In this document: in pieces, positions 1 to 6,464 of the stretch | Layout of the letters: each line of letters starts with the position of its first letter | How positions within the stretch are numbered: position 1 is the first letter of the stretch | Origin: an uncultured Prevotella sp. | GTDB taxonomy: Bacteria; Bacteroidota; Bacteroidia; Bacteroidales; Bacteroidaceae | Assembly: GCA_900553155.1 (NCBI GenBank) | Contig: USCM01000100.1 | Coordinates: forward strand, 1-7,036 | Reading direction: 5' to 3' | DNA: 7,036 nucleotides | Program-made: the position numbers and the translations under genes | Notes under the pieces: generated by a model | The model's input: the letters and a program-made list of their open reading frames with translations, nothing else | Told to the model about the DNA's origin: nothing | Databases searched by the model: none

Positions 1-1591
1 TATCGAAGACGAATATCTCGCCACCCTTGCCGTGGGTACCTGCCTCGAGCACCAGCTTACAAGCCTCGGGGATAAGCATAAAGAAGCGTATAATCTTAGG
101 ATGCGTTACCGTAAGCGGACCACCGGCAGCGAGCTGCTTGCGGAACAAAGGTATAACCGAACCGTTTGAACCAAGCACATTGCCGAAACGGGTGGTTACA
201 AACTGTGTCACGCCCTCTATTTTGCCATCCTTTATAGCCTTGTCAAGGCTCTGCACGTATATCTCGCAAATACGCTTAGAGCATCCCATGACGTTGGTTG
301 GGTTGACAGCCTTGTCGGTAGAAATCATCACAAACTTCTTGACACCATACTTAACGCTGAGGTCGGCAATGACCTTGGTGCCGTATACGTTGTTCTGTAT
401 ACTCTCGCTCGGATTGTCCTCCATCATCGGCACGTGCTTATAAGCTGCCGCATGGAACACATAGTCGGGGCGGAAGGTGCTGAATATCTTCTCCATACGG
501 TCGAGCTTGCAGATGCTTGTTACAACCGTCTCTGCCTTGATGTCGGGATAGCTGTTCATCATCATCAAGCGGATGTCGTGCTGCGGGGTCTCTGCCTGGT
601 CGATAAGCATCATCTCTGCCGGCTTGTACACAGCTATCTGGCGCACCATCTCAGAACCGATGCTACCTGCCGAACCCGTAATGAGCACCTTCTTGCCACG
701 GAGCAAGGCTCCAACCTTCTCCATATCCACCTGAATCTCGTCACGCGGAAGGAGGTCCTCGATATTGATCTCACGCAGAACAACCTTCTCCGTGTAGTCC
801 TTATTCTTGTTCCACTTCTCGGCGTTCTGTGCTATGTAGATGCGCACACCAGCGTTGATGAAGAGATCCTGCAACTTGCGGTTGTGCAAGAACATATCGT
901 GCTTAAGCGGACTTACAAGCACCGCCTTGATATTCTTGGTCTGGATAACCTCAAGCAGATTCTCCTGTGTAGAGTAGATGTGCTTGCCCATAAGACGCTC
1001 CTTGTAGTGGGGCTTGCTGTCGCCGATATATCCCTCGATAAGGAAGCGTACCGGCTTGTTGCTGCGAGCCTCGTTAGTCATGGATATGGCACCTGCATGT
1101 GTGCCGTAGATAAGCACATTCTGGGCATTCTTGCTAACGAGAACATTCTCGAAGATAACACGAATAAGAATACGAGAACATCCCATAAGGGCTGCTGTGA
1201 AGATATATATTATGGCTATCTTGCGACCTGTCAGCGGGAAGAACATATCGTCCCAACCGAAGCGAAGCACCGAATAGTTGAACAGCAAAGCCAATACCAT
1301 TGAGAATAAACTGGCATACAGAACGCGAAGCAAGTCGACAAACTGTGCGTAGCGCAATATGCCCGAATAGGTATGAAACATACGGAAGCCTATAAGGTTG
1401 GCAACACCAAAAGCCAATAAGGTGTGTGTCAACTCTGTAGTATGCGGCAACAATGATGTAAGCGGATGACGCAACCACATAACAAACAATGCTCCGAAGA
1501 AGCAGAGCAGGAAGTCGAATATTACAATACACCAATAAGGCAAAGCGTTTCTGCCGAAATACCAGTTAAAGAACGAGCTAAATAACTTCAT
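1..1591 (-). CDS. Membrane-anchored nucleotide-sugar 4,6-dehydratase, CapD/WbpM/PglF family (3' end off window)
   Basis: Reading from ATG at 1589-1591 gives 530 codons without a stop before the left edge. The N-terminal ~150 residues are hydrophobic with about four membrane segments (roughly 18-40, 55-75, 85-108, 123-145). A first Rossmann-like domain follows (VLIYGTHAGA, ~159-168), then the catalytic short-chain dehydrogenase domain with NAD(P) motif GSAGSIGSE at 306-314. The segment STDKAVNPTNVMG (424-436) carries the Thr-Asp-Lys catalytic triad (425-427) known in PglF-type enzymes, with Met435 in place of the usual Tyr and Lys439 four residues on. The family removes water from UDP-GlcNAc or a similar nucleotide sugar to give a 4-keto-6-deoxy sugar for capsule, LPS or glycoprotein. 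Family members are usually 600-660 residues, so about 100 are missing. A dedicated promoter lies upstream, which suggests it begins a glycan unit. Family assignment is secure; the exact substrate is not. Confidence 0.93.
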   Translation of the reverse strand, partial: MKLFSSFFNWYFGRNALPYWCIVIFDFLLCFFGALFVMWLRHPLTSLLPHTTELTHTLLAFGVANLIGFRMFHTYSGILRYAQFVDLLRVLYASLFSMVLALLFNYSVLRFGWDDMFFPLTGRKIAIIYIFTAALMGCSRILIRVIFENVLVSKNAQNVLIYGTHAGAISMTNEARSNKPVRFLIEGYIGDSKPHYKERLMGKHIYSTQENLLEVIQTKNIKAVLVSPLKHDMFLHNRKLQDLFINAGVRIYIAQNAEKWNKNKDYTEKVVLREINIEDLLPRDEIQVDMEKVGALLRGKKVLITGSAGSIGSEMVRQIAVYKPAEMMLIDQAETPQHDIRLMMMNSYPDIKAETVVTSICKLDRMEKIFSTFRPDYVFHAAAYKHVPMMEDNPSESIQNNVYGTKVIADLSVKYGVKKFVMISTDKAVNPTNVMGCSKRICEIYVQSLDKAIKDGKIEGVTQFVTTRFGNVLGSNGSVIPLFRKQLAAGGPLTVTHPKIIRFFMLIPEACKLVLEAGTHGKGGEIFVFD

Positions 1592-1648
1592 ATAAAATCT
1601 TAGTTTTTGTTCCTTTTATAGAAGAGGGCTATTATACCATGAATACTT

Positions 1649-1668
1649 AGCGCTATTAAAATAGCGCT
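1649..1668. repeat. Perfect 9-bp inverted repeat near the predicted transcript start
   Basis: On the minus strand the arms AGCGCTATT and AATAGCGCT flank a 2-base TT centre, forming a 20-base palindrome a few bases downstream of the predicted start site. Its position suits an operator for a dimeric regulator or a structure at the 5' end of the mRNA. A 2-base loop is too tight for an ideal RNA hairpin, so pairing would open at least one A-T pair. No T run follows, so it does not look like an intrinsic terminator. Confidence 0.75.
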
Positions 1669-1677
1669 TCAACGTTG

Positions 1678-1709
1678 CAAAGGTACACATATTTAAAGAC
1701 ATAACCAAA
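1678..1709 (-). promoter_or_regulatory. Bacteroidetes-type promoter for the nucleotide-sugar dehydratase gene
   Basis: On the minus strand TTTG (1706-1709) is followed after 20 bases by TACCTTTG (1678-1685), an exact match to the Bacteroidetes -7 consensus TAnnTTTG with a -33 TTTG at the expected spacing. It lies in the only sizeable gap of the window. The transcript should start near 1671-1673, giving a leader of about 80 bases before the ATG at 1591. It sits 4 bases or fewer from a G tract on its upstream side and just before a palindrome on its downstream side. Confidence 0.8.
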
Positions 1710-1711
1710 TT

Positions 1712-1721
1712 CCCCCCCCCC
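1712..1721. repeat. Ten-base C/G homopolymer tract next to the promoter
   Basis: Ten consecutive C on the plus strand (G on the coding strand) begin 6 bases after the coaW stop codon and end 2 bases before the -33 element TTTG. G/C tracts this long are slippage-prone in bacteria, and none as long is seen elsewhere in the window. A length change here would alter the spacing between the promoter and anything bound upstream, but would not alter the -33 to -7 spacing. Confidence 0.8.
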
Positions 1722-1727
1722 GACGTT

Positions 1728-2586
1728 TCACAATTTTTTCATATTTCGATAGCATAATGCGGCACCTATAGCCGTACAGAACTCGGAATATTGCGGTATA
1801 TGAAACTTCACTCCGTACAGACGCTCGGTGGCTGGGAACACAAGTCGGCACTGTGGCAGAAGCGTAAGGTTGCCTATCATCACAAAGTCCTTTATACCGC
1901 TGCCGAGCGACGAAAGGATAGTGGCGCTGCATATCGACTGGAGGCACATCCATATCAGTCCGAGAGCTATGTCCTCACGAGAGGTATTGGTCTTGGCATT
2001 GCCAAAGAGCGAGGCAATGGCATCCATAGGCAGACCTTCAAGCGGATTGGTGCAGATATCCTTAATCAAGAGGTTGATGTGCGAGAGGTCGCCCTCCTCG
2101 GCAAGAGCCGCTACCTGCTTTATGTCGTCGGTCTTGAGCAACAGACGAGACAGTCCTTGCAATGTGCCGCCGCCTTAAGCCAGCAAGAGTACCTCCGCCT
2201 ATACCGATGCCTCCGATGTGCTTGATGTCGTCGCCGTCGCACTTTACAATGGACGTACCTGTGCCAAGACTTACAACGAGCATGCGGTTGAGCTTGGTTT
2301 CGTAGCGCGCTCCAAGGCCGTCGGCAACAAACTCCTCCGCCTTGTCGGTAGGCAATCCGTATACCGGTTCGTTGATGTAGGCACTGCCCACACCTGTAAG
2401 CATAACCTTCTCAACATCCGATAGCTGTATGCGGTTCTCGTGCAGATACTTGCCAAAGGCACCATAAAGCGATGTTACGGGGTCGGTGGCACGTATGCGT
2501 ATGGGCGACAATACCTTGCCCTTCTCGTCGATGCCTACTATCTTGGTGGTGCTGATGCCCACGTCTATACCTATTACTATTCCCAT
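1728..2586 (-). pseudogene. coaW: Type II pantothenate kinase (CoaW-like), reading frame broken in the middle
   Basis: Two overlapping frames together make one type II pantothenate kinase, the ASKHA-fold enzyme that phosphorylates pantothenate in the first step of coenzyme A synthesis. The 5' part starts at ATG 2586 and carries the phosphate motif GIDVGISTTK (6-15), an acidic segment KAEEFVADG (82-90) that aligns with the catalytic Glu region, and SLGTGTS (106-112). It reaches GGIGIGGGTLAGL (125-137), then leaves the family pattern with RRRHIART and stops at 2062. The 3' part is in the other frame: GGGTLQGLSRLLLKTDD from 2174, then IGNLTLLPQ and a C-terminal TAIGAALCYR, with TGA at 1728-1730. 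Dropping the 25 extra bases would restore about 277 residues, near the normal length. No stop interrupts either half, so the lesion is recent, an assembly fault, or bypassed. It lies 19 bases after the B3/B4 gene in the same operon. The family call is strong; whether the gene is functional is open. Confidence 0.85.
2151..2199 (-). repeat. Peptide-level duplication GGGTL(A/Q)GL in two frames at the coaW frame break
   Basis: Copy 1 (2176-2199) and copy 2 (2151-2174) each span eight codons and encode GGGTLAGL and GGGTLQGL. Copy 2 starts 25 bases after copy 1, hence in the +1 frame, and an in-frame TAA (2175-2177) immediately precedes it. The peptides match at 7 of 8 residues but the DNA matches at only about 13 of 24 bases; six codon pairs are synonymous, for example ACT/ACA, CTT/TTG and TTA/CTG. 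Simple slippage would have given identical DNA, so two diverged versions of the same region seem to be abutted. Confidence 0.85.
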
Positions 2587-2605
2587 TTGATTTGTTATTG
2601 ATTAT

Positions 2606-3271
2606 CTACTTGTATATTTTATAAGCACAGTTGGTAGCCGCGCAATACTTGTTTAATAGTTTAATGATGTACTCGGCGGTGTCGGTTACGCCCTGCTCGC
2701 TGCCGTCGTAGCCATTGACCAGCACCAAGAGGCGGGTTGTAGAGAGCGACACCTTGGTACGTTCGTGGTCGCTGGTAGGTGTACCTACACCACCTATAGC
2801 ATCCCGATAAACTGGCAGTCCGGCTATGTTTATCATTCCTCTGCCTATACCCTCGTATGGCTCGCCCTCCTTGCCGATGCCAAGGGTAAGCGTGTCGCCA
2901 CTGAACTTGTCGGCATCAAAGGCTCCAATGCTGTAGCCGTACTTCATGCTGGCAAGGTTTATTAGGTCGACAAGGGTGTCTACCTGATAAAGCCCCTTGC
3001 CCTGGAGCACTCTTCTTACAAGTGCCTCACCCGACGGACGATAGCGCGAAGGGTCCTTACCGCACAGCTTGTATATGCGGCGAGTGGCTTGTATGGACGT
3101 CATATCCTTTAACGATTCGGTTGTAAAGGTGGCACGATATTCGGCACCAAGGGTGTCGATCTCGCTCCATAGGTCGGCAGAGTATTGGGTGTTGGATATG
3201 TTTGCGGTGATGCAGGCTTCGACAAACTCGGGGCAGACGGAGTGCATCTCGGGGGATACTTGTACTTGCAT
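2606..3271 (-). CDS. Stand-alone B3/B4 domain protein (PheT-like)
   Basis: This 221-residue protein starts at ATG 3271 and ends at TAG 2606-2608. It is almost entirely one B3/B4 domain, the module that in phenylalanyl-tRNA synthetase beta hydrolyses mischarged Tyr-tRNA(Phe). Typical features are RPSGEALVRRVLQGKGL (78-94), VDLINLASMKYGYSIGAFDADK (about 101-122), and a C-terminal DHERTKVSLSTTRLLVLVNGYDG part (about 168-190). The N-terminal ~70 residues carry the usual lead-in helices. No synthetase core, anticodon-binding or membrane segment is present, so it cannot charge tRNA itself. The role of solo members is not well defined; trans-editing or amino acid/tRNA binding is inferred from the fold. 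It follows ligA after 17 bases and precedes coaW by 19, consistent with co-transcription. Confidence 0.9.
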   Translation of the reverse strand: MQVQVSPEMHSVCPEFVEACITANISNTQYSADLWSEIDTLGAEYRATFTTESLKDMTSIQATRRIYKLCGKDPSRYRPSGEALVRRVLQGKGLYQVDTLVDLINLASMKYGYSIGAFDADKFSGDTLTLGIGKEGEPYEGIGRGMINIAGLPVYRDAIGGVGTPTSDHERTKVSLSTTRLLVLVNGYDGSEQGVTDTAEYIIKLLNKYCAATNCAYKIYK

Positions 3272-3288
3272 AATTTATTTTTATATGT

Positions 3289-5379
3289 CTAAAACAACGA
3301 CAACTGACCATTAGAGTCTACTCGTGGCTTAGCCTCAGGCTCTGGCTCTGTAGTTAGCACTGGCTCAGCCGGGGCATCTCCTCCAATCATTTCAAGGAAC
3401 TGCTCCTCATTAACGAGAGGTATGCCGAGTTTCTCAGCCTTCTGCAGTTTGGACGGTCCCATATTGTCGCCGGCGAGTATAAACGACGTCTTGCCGCTGA
3501 TGGAGCCAACATTCTTGCCGCCATTCTGCTCGATAAGCGCCTTGTATTCGTCGCGGCTGTGCTTGGCAAAGACACCACTGATGACAATCGACTTGCCTGC
3601 AAGCTTGTCGGTGGCACCGCTTATCTGCTCCTCGGAGAGCTGCATCTGCAGTCCGTACGAGCGCAGACGCTCCACAATGTCCTGGTTCACCGGGTTGTGG
3701 AAATAGGCAATGACACTCTTGGCTATAACCTCGCCTACACCCTCTACCTCCATAAGCTCCTGCATAGAGGCGTTCTGCAAGGCATCCATGGTCTTGAAAT
3801 GGCGGGCAAGCAAGCGTGCCGACGTCTCGCCGACAAAGCGTATGCCAAGGGCGAAGACCACACGCTCGAAGGGAACCTGCCTTGAAGCGGCTATGCCGTC
3901 TACTATCTTTCGAGCCGAACGCTCACGATTGCCCGAGCCGTTGATGTCCTGTACCTTTATAGTATAGAGGTCGGCAATGTTGTGTACGAGTCCGCGGCGA
4001 TAATACTCGTCCACCGTCTCAGGACCTAAGGAGTCGATATTCATGGCTCGTCGGGCAATGAAGTGCTCGATGCGGCCCTTTATCTGCGGCGGACAACCAG
4101 TGTCGTTAGGACAATAATGGGCTGCCTCTCCCTCGTAGCGCACAAGCGGCGTGCCACACTCGGGACACTTGTCTATAAACTTAACCGGCTCGGCATCTAT
4201 AGGACGTCTATCCACATCCACACCAACTATCTTAGGGATAATCTCGCCACCCTTCTCCACATACACATAATCGCCAATGTGAAGGTCGAAGTTGCGTATG
4301 AAGTCCTCGTTGTTGAGCGTAGCGCGCTTTACCACTGTGCCGGCAAGCTGCACAGCATCCATATTGGCAACGGGCGTCACGGCACCTGTGCGGCCTACCT
4401 GATAAGACACCTCATTGAGACGGGTGCAAGCCCTCTCTGCCTTAAACTTATATGCTATAGCCCAGCGAGGCGACTTTGCTGTATAGCCCAACGAGCGTTG
4501 CTGACGCAGCGAGTTGACCTTAAGCACGATGCCGTCGGTAGCTACCGGGAGGTTCTTGCGCTCGGTGTCCCAATAGTTTATGTAGTCGTAAATCTCCTGA
4601 AGGGTCTTCACCTTCTTCATTCCCTGCGATATCTTGAAGCCCCAAGAAGCCGCTGTCTGCAAATTCTCGTAGTGTCCGTCGGTGGGCAGAGTGTCGCCAA
4701 GCAGATAATAGAGGTACGAGTCGAGCTGTCGGCTTGCCACAAGGCGCGAGTTCTGGCTCTTCAGTGTGCCGCTTGCCGCATTGCGAGGATTGGCAAAGAG
4801 AGGCTCTTCGGCAGCCTCACGCTCGGCATTAAGCCGCTCAAACACGTTCCACGGCATAAGTATCTCGCCACGTATCTCAAACTCGTGTGGATATCCCGAA
4901 CCCTCCTTCAGCACAAGCGGTATGCAGCGAATGGTGCGCACGTTGGCTGTAACGTCATCGCCATGCACTCCGTCGCCACGCGTAACACCACGCACCAGCT
5001 TGCCGTCGACGTAGGTAAGGGATATAGACAAGCCGTCGTACTTCATCTCGCAGCACACCTCAAAGTCTTCTCCGTCAAGTCCGCGTCGAACGGAGTCGTA
5101 CCAGTCGGCTACGTCCTGCTCGTTATATGTATTGGCAAGCGACAGCATAGGATACTTGTGTGCCACCTGTGTAAAGTTCTGGTTAAGGTCGCTGCCCACA
5201 CGCAGTGTTGGCGAATTGGCATCGTATAGTTCGGGATGACGAGCCTCAAGGTCTTGAAGTTCGTGCATAAGGAAGTCGAAATCTTGGTCAGAGATATCCG
5301 GCTGATTAAGAACATAATACTTATAATTATGCTCATGCAGCGTCTGTCGAAGATATAGTATACGTTCTTTTTCGTTCAT
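3289..5379 (-). CDS. ligA: NAD+-dependent DNA ligase LigA
   Basis: This complete 696-residue ligase seals single-strand nicks during replication and repair using NAD+. All domains appear in order: the Ia NMN-binding domain with HEHNYKYYVLNQPDISDQDFD (about 15-35); the nucleotidyltransferase with adenylated Lys113 in KYDG, then RGDGVHGDDVT, PRNAASGTLK, TDGIVLKVN (281-289) and WAIAYKFKAE (306-315); the OB fold with VGRTGAVTPVA (328-338); a four-cysteine zinc finger (C405, C408, C423, C429); helix-hairpin-helix repeats (about 450-560); and a BRCT domain (about 591-665). It then adds a proline/glutamate-rich tail of about 25 residues ending in QLSLF. Length is slightly above the 671 residues of E. 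coli LigA because of that tail. The ATG at 5379 fits the conserved N-terminus directly. It lies 49 bases after the permease gene and 17 before the B3/B4 gene. Confidence 0.98.
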   Translation of the reverse strand: MNEKERILYLRQTLHEHNYKYYVLNQPDISDQDFDFLMHELQDLEARHPELYDANSPTLRVGSDLNQNFTQVAHKYPMLSLANTYNEQDVADWYDSVRRGLDGEDFEVCCEMKYDGLSISLTYVDGKLVRGVTRGDGVHGDDVTANVRTIRCIPLVLKEGSGYPHEFEIRGEILMPWNVFERLNAEREAAEEPLFANPRNAASGTLKSQNSRLVASRQLDSYLYYLLGDTLPTDGHYENLQTAASWGFKISQGMKKVKTLQEIYDYINYWDTERKNLPVATDGIVLKVNSLRQQRSLGYTAKSPRWAIAYKFKAERACTRLNEVSYQVGRTGAVTPVANMDAVQLAGTVVKRATLNNEDFIRNFDLHIGDYVYVEKGGEIIPKIVGVDVDRRPIDAEPVKFIDKCPECGTPLVRYEGEAAHYCPNDTGCPPQIKGRIEHFIARRAMNIDSLGPETVDEYYRRGLVHNIADLYTIKVQDINGSGNRERSARKIVDGIAASRQVPFERVVFALGIRFVGETSARLLARHFKTMDALQNASMQELMEVEGVGEVIAKSVIAYFHNPVNQDIVERLRSYGLQMQLSEEQISGATDKLAGKSIVISGVFAKHSRDEYKALIEQNGGKNVGSISGKTSFILAGDNMGPSKLQKAEKLGIPLVNEEQFLEMIGGDAPAEPVLTTEPEPEAKPRVDSNGQLSLF
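3292..3306 (-). other. C-terminal beta-clamp binding motif QLSLF of LigA
   Basis: The last five codons before the ligA stop encode QLSLF (residues 692-696). This matches the bacterial clamp-binding pentapeptide consensus QL(S/D)LF. It sits at the extreme C-terminus after a low-complexity Pro/Glu-rich stretch (about 667-691), an arrangement typical of functional clamp-binding peptides. Binding itself is inferred. Confidence 0.75.
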
Positions 5380-5382
5380 TGT

Positions 5383-5427
5383 CTTTAATAGTGATTAGCC
5401 TTTAATAATCAACAGATATGTCTTTAA
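5383..5427. repeat. Three short TTAAAG motifs in the permease-ligA gap
   Basis: The 49-base AT-rich gap 5380-5428 holds, on the minus strand, TATTAAAG twice (5400-5407 and 5383-5390, 17 bases apart) and a further TTAAAG at 5422-5427. Seen another way, TTAAAGACA occurs at both ends of the gap (5419-5427 and 5380-5388). The second copy abuts the ligA start codon. No TAnnTTTG promoter is present. In such AT-rich DNA this may be chance. Confidence 0.4.
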
Positions 5428-5428
5428 C

Positions 5429-6460
5429 TTAAAATCTTTTTCTTAACATTATATACATTATAACCGGTGCTCCCACTATCGGCGTTACTGCATTGACCGG
5501 TATCACTCCCCCATCCATCGGGAGCGTGCAGGCAAAGTTGCACAACAGAGCCACGGCAGAGCCTATAAGGATAGTGGCAGGCAGAAGCGAGCGGTAGTCG
5601 TCAGTGCGCAACAACAGCCTGGCTATATGCGGCACGGCGAGTCCCACAAACGCTATCGGGCCGCAGAAGGCTGTCGTAAGAGCCGTTAGCAGTCCGGTGA
5701 CAAGCAGTATGATGTTGCGCAAGCGGCGTGTGTTGATGCCGAGATTGCGTGCATACTGCGGACCGAGCACAAGCACATTGAGCGGCTTTACAAGCATAAC
5801 CGAAGCCGCAAGGCATAGCGTCGACACAGCTACAAACACCGGCAACCGCTCGGCAGACACACTGGCAAAGTTGCCCATACCCCACAGCATATATGCCCTA
5901 ACGCCGTCGGCAGAGGCAAAGAAGTTGAGCAACATTATGACCGACGACGATAGATAGCCCGTCATCACGCCCACTATCAGCAGCATTGCGTTGCTGCGTA
6001 TTATGCCTGAAAGCCCAAACATCAGCAGCGTTACGAGCATGGCACCAACAAAGGCGGCTGCCAAGACAGCGGCAAAGCCACCCAAGCTAAGGCTGCCCAC
6101 GGCTATGCCTCCGCCAAAGAACAGCATAACCAACGCCACACCCAATCCTGCCCCGGAGCTGATGCCAAGGATGGAAGGGTCGGCAAGCGGATTGCGGAAC
6201 ACAGCCTGAAGCATCAGTCCGCACACCGACAAGGCTCCGCCTGTAAGCAATGCGGTGAGAGCCTGCGGCAAGCGCGACTCAAGGATGATGAAACGCCAAC
6301 TGGCATTGGTATCGTCGCCCCCACACAAGATGCTCCATACAGAAGACACGGGTATGCTGACCGCTCCAAAGAACACATTGAGCAGCAACAAGGCAACGGC
6401 ACCAATGCCAGCCATTAAAAATATTAGAGCTTCGCGTTTCAAAGCAACTATAGTGTGCAA
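5429..6460 (-). CDS. FecCD/BtuC-family ABC importer permease
   Basis: This 343-residue, strongly hydrophobic protein has about nine or ten membrane segments. Family signatures are GGALSVCGLMLQAVFRNPLADPSILGISSGAGLG (about 74-107), LWGMGNF (192-198) and the late GPIAFVGLAVPHIARLL segment (267-283), near the loop that docks the ATPase. Such permeases form homodimers in the inner membrane and import iron-siderophore, heme or cobalamin with an ATPase and a binding protein; neither partner is in the window. The start is uncertain. No ATG exists upstream in frame before a stop, so the longest form uses TTG at 6460. A TTG at 6442 would give MKREALIF, a natural N-terminus for this family, and an ATG at 6415 would remove part of the first membrane helix. 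With the longest form the gap to the dapA stop is 4 bases, suggesting translational coupling. Substrate cannot be told from sequence. Confidence 0.93.
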   Translation of the reverse strand: MHTIVALKREALIFLMAGIGAVALLLLNVFFGAVSIPVSSVWSILCGGDDTNASWRFIILESRLPQALTALLTGGALSVCGLMLQAVFRNPLADPSILGISSGAGLGVALVMLFFGGGIAVGSLSLGGFAAVLAAAFVGAMLVTLLMFGLSGIIRSNAMLLIVGVMTGYLSSSVIMLLNFFASADGVRAYMLWGMGNFASVSAERLPVFVAVSTLCLAASVMLVKPLNVLVLGPQYARNLGINTRRLRNIILLVTGLLTALTTAFCGPIAFVGLAVPHIARLLLRTDDYRSLLPATILIGSAVALLCNFACTLPMDGGVIPVNAVTPIVGAPVIMYIMLRKRF

Positions 6461-6464
6461 GATA

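Noticed and set aside
434..1303. Plus-strand open frame of 289 codons
   Set aside because: It is antisense to the nucleotide-sugar dehydratase, which carries all family motifs; the translation is His/Leu-rich and resembles no protein I know.
1649..1668. Palindrome as an intrinsic terminator for coaW
   Set aside because: It lies downstream of the new promoter, has no following T run on the minus strand, and has a loop of only 2 bases.
2151..2199. Simple +1 programmed frameshift at a slippery codon in coaW
   Set aside because: A plain +1 shift near TTA AGG CGG would leave both GGGTL copies in the protein, adding about eight residues to the glycine-rich nucleotide-binding loop; this does not restore a normal kinase.
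4063..5229. Plus-strand open frame of 388 codons
   Set aside because: It lies wholly antisense to ligA, whose full domain set is unmistakable, and its translation shows no recognisable family; codon bias of ligA explains the open frame.
5380..5428. Separate promoter for ligA in the 49-base gap
   Set aside because: No TAnnTTTG element with a spaced TTTG is present on the minus strand; only AT-rich TTAAAG repeats are seen.
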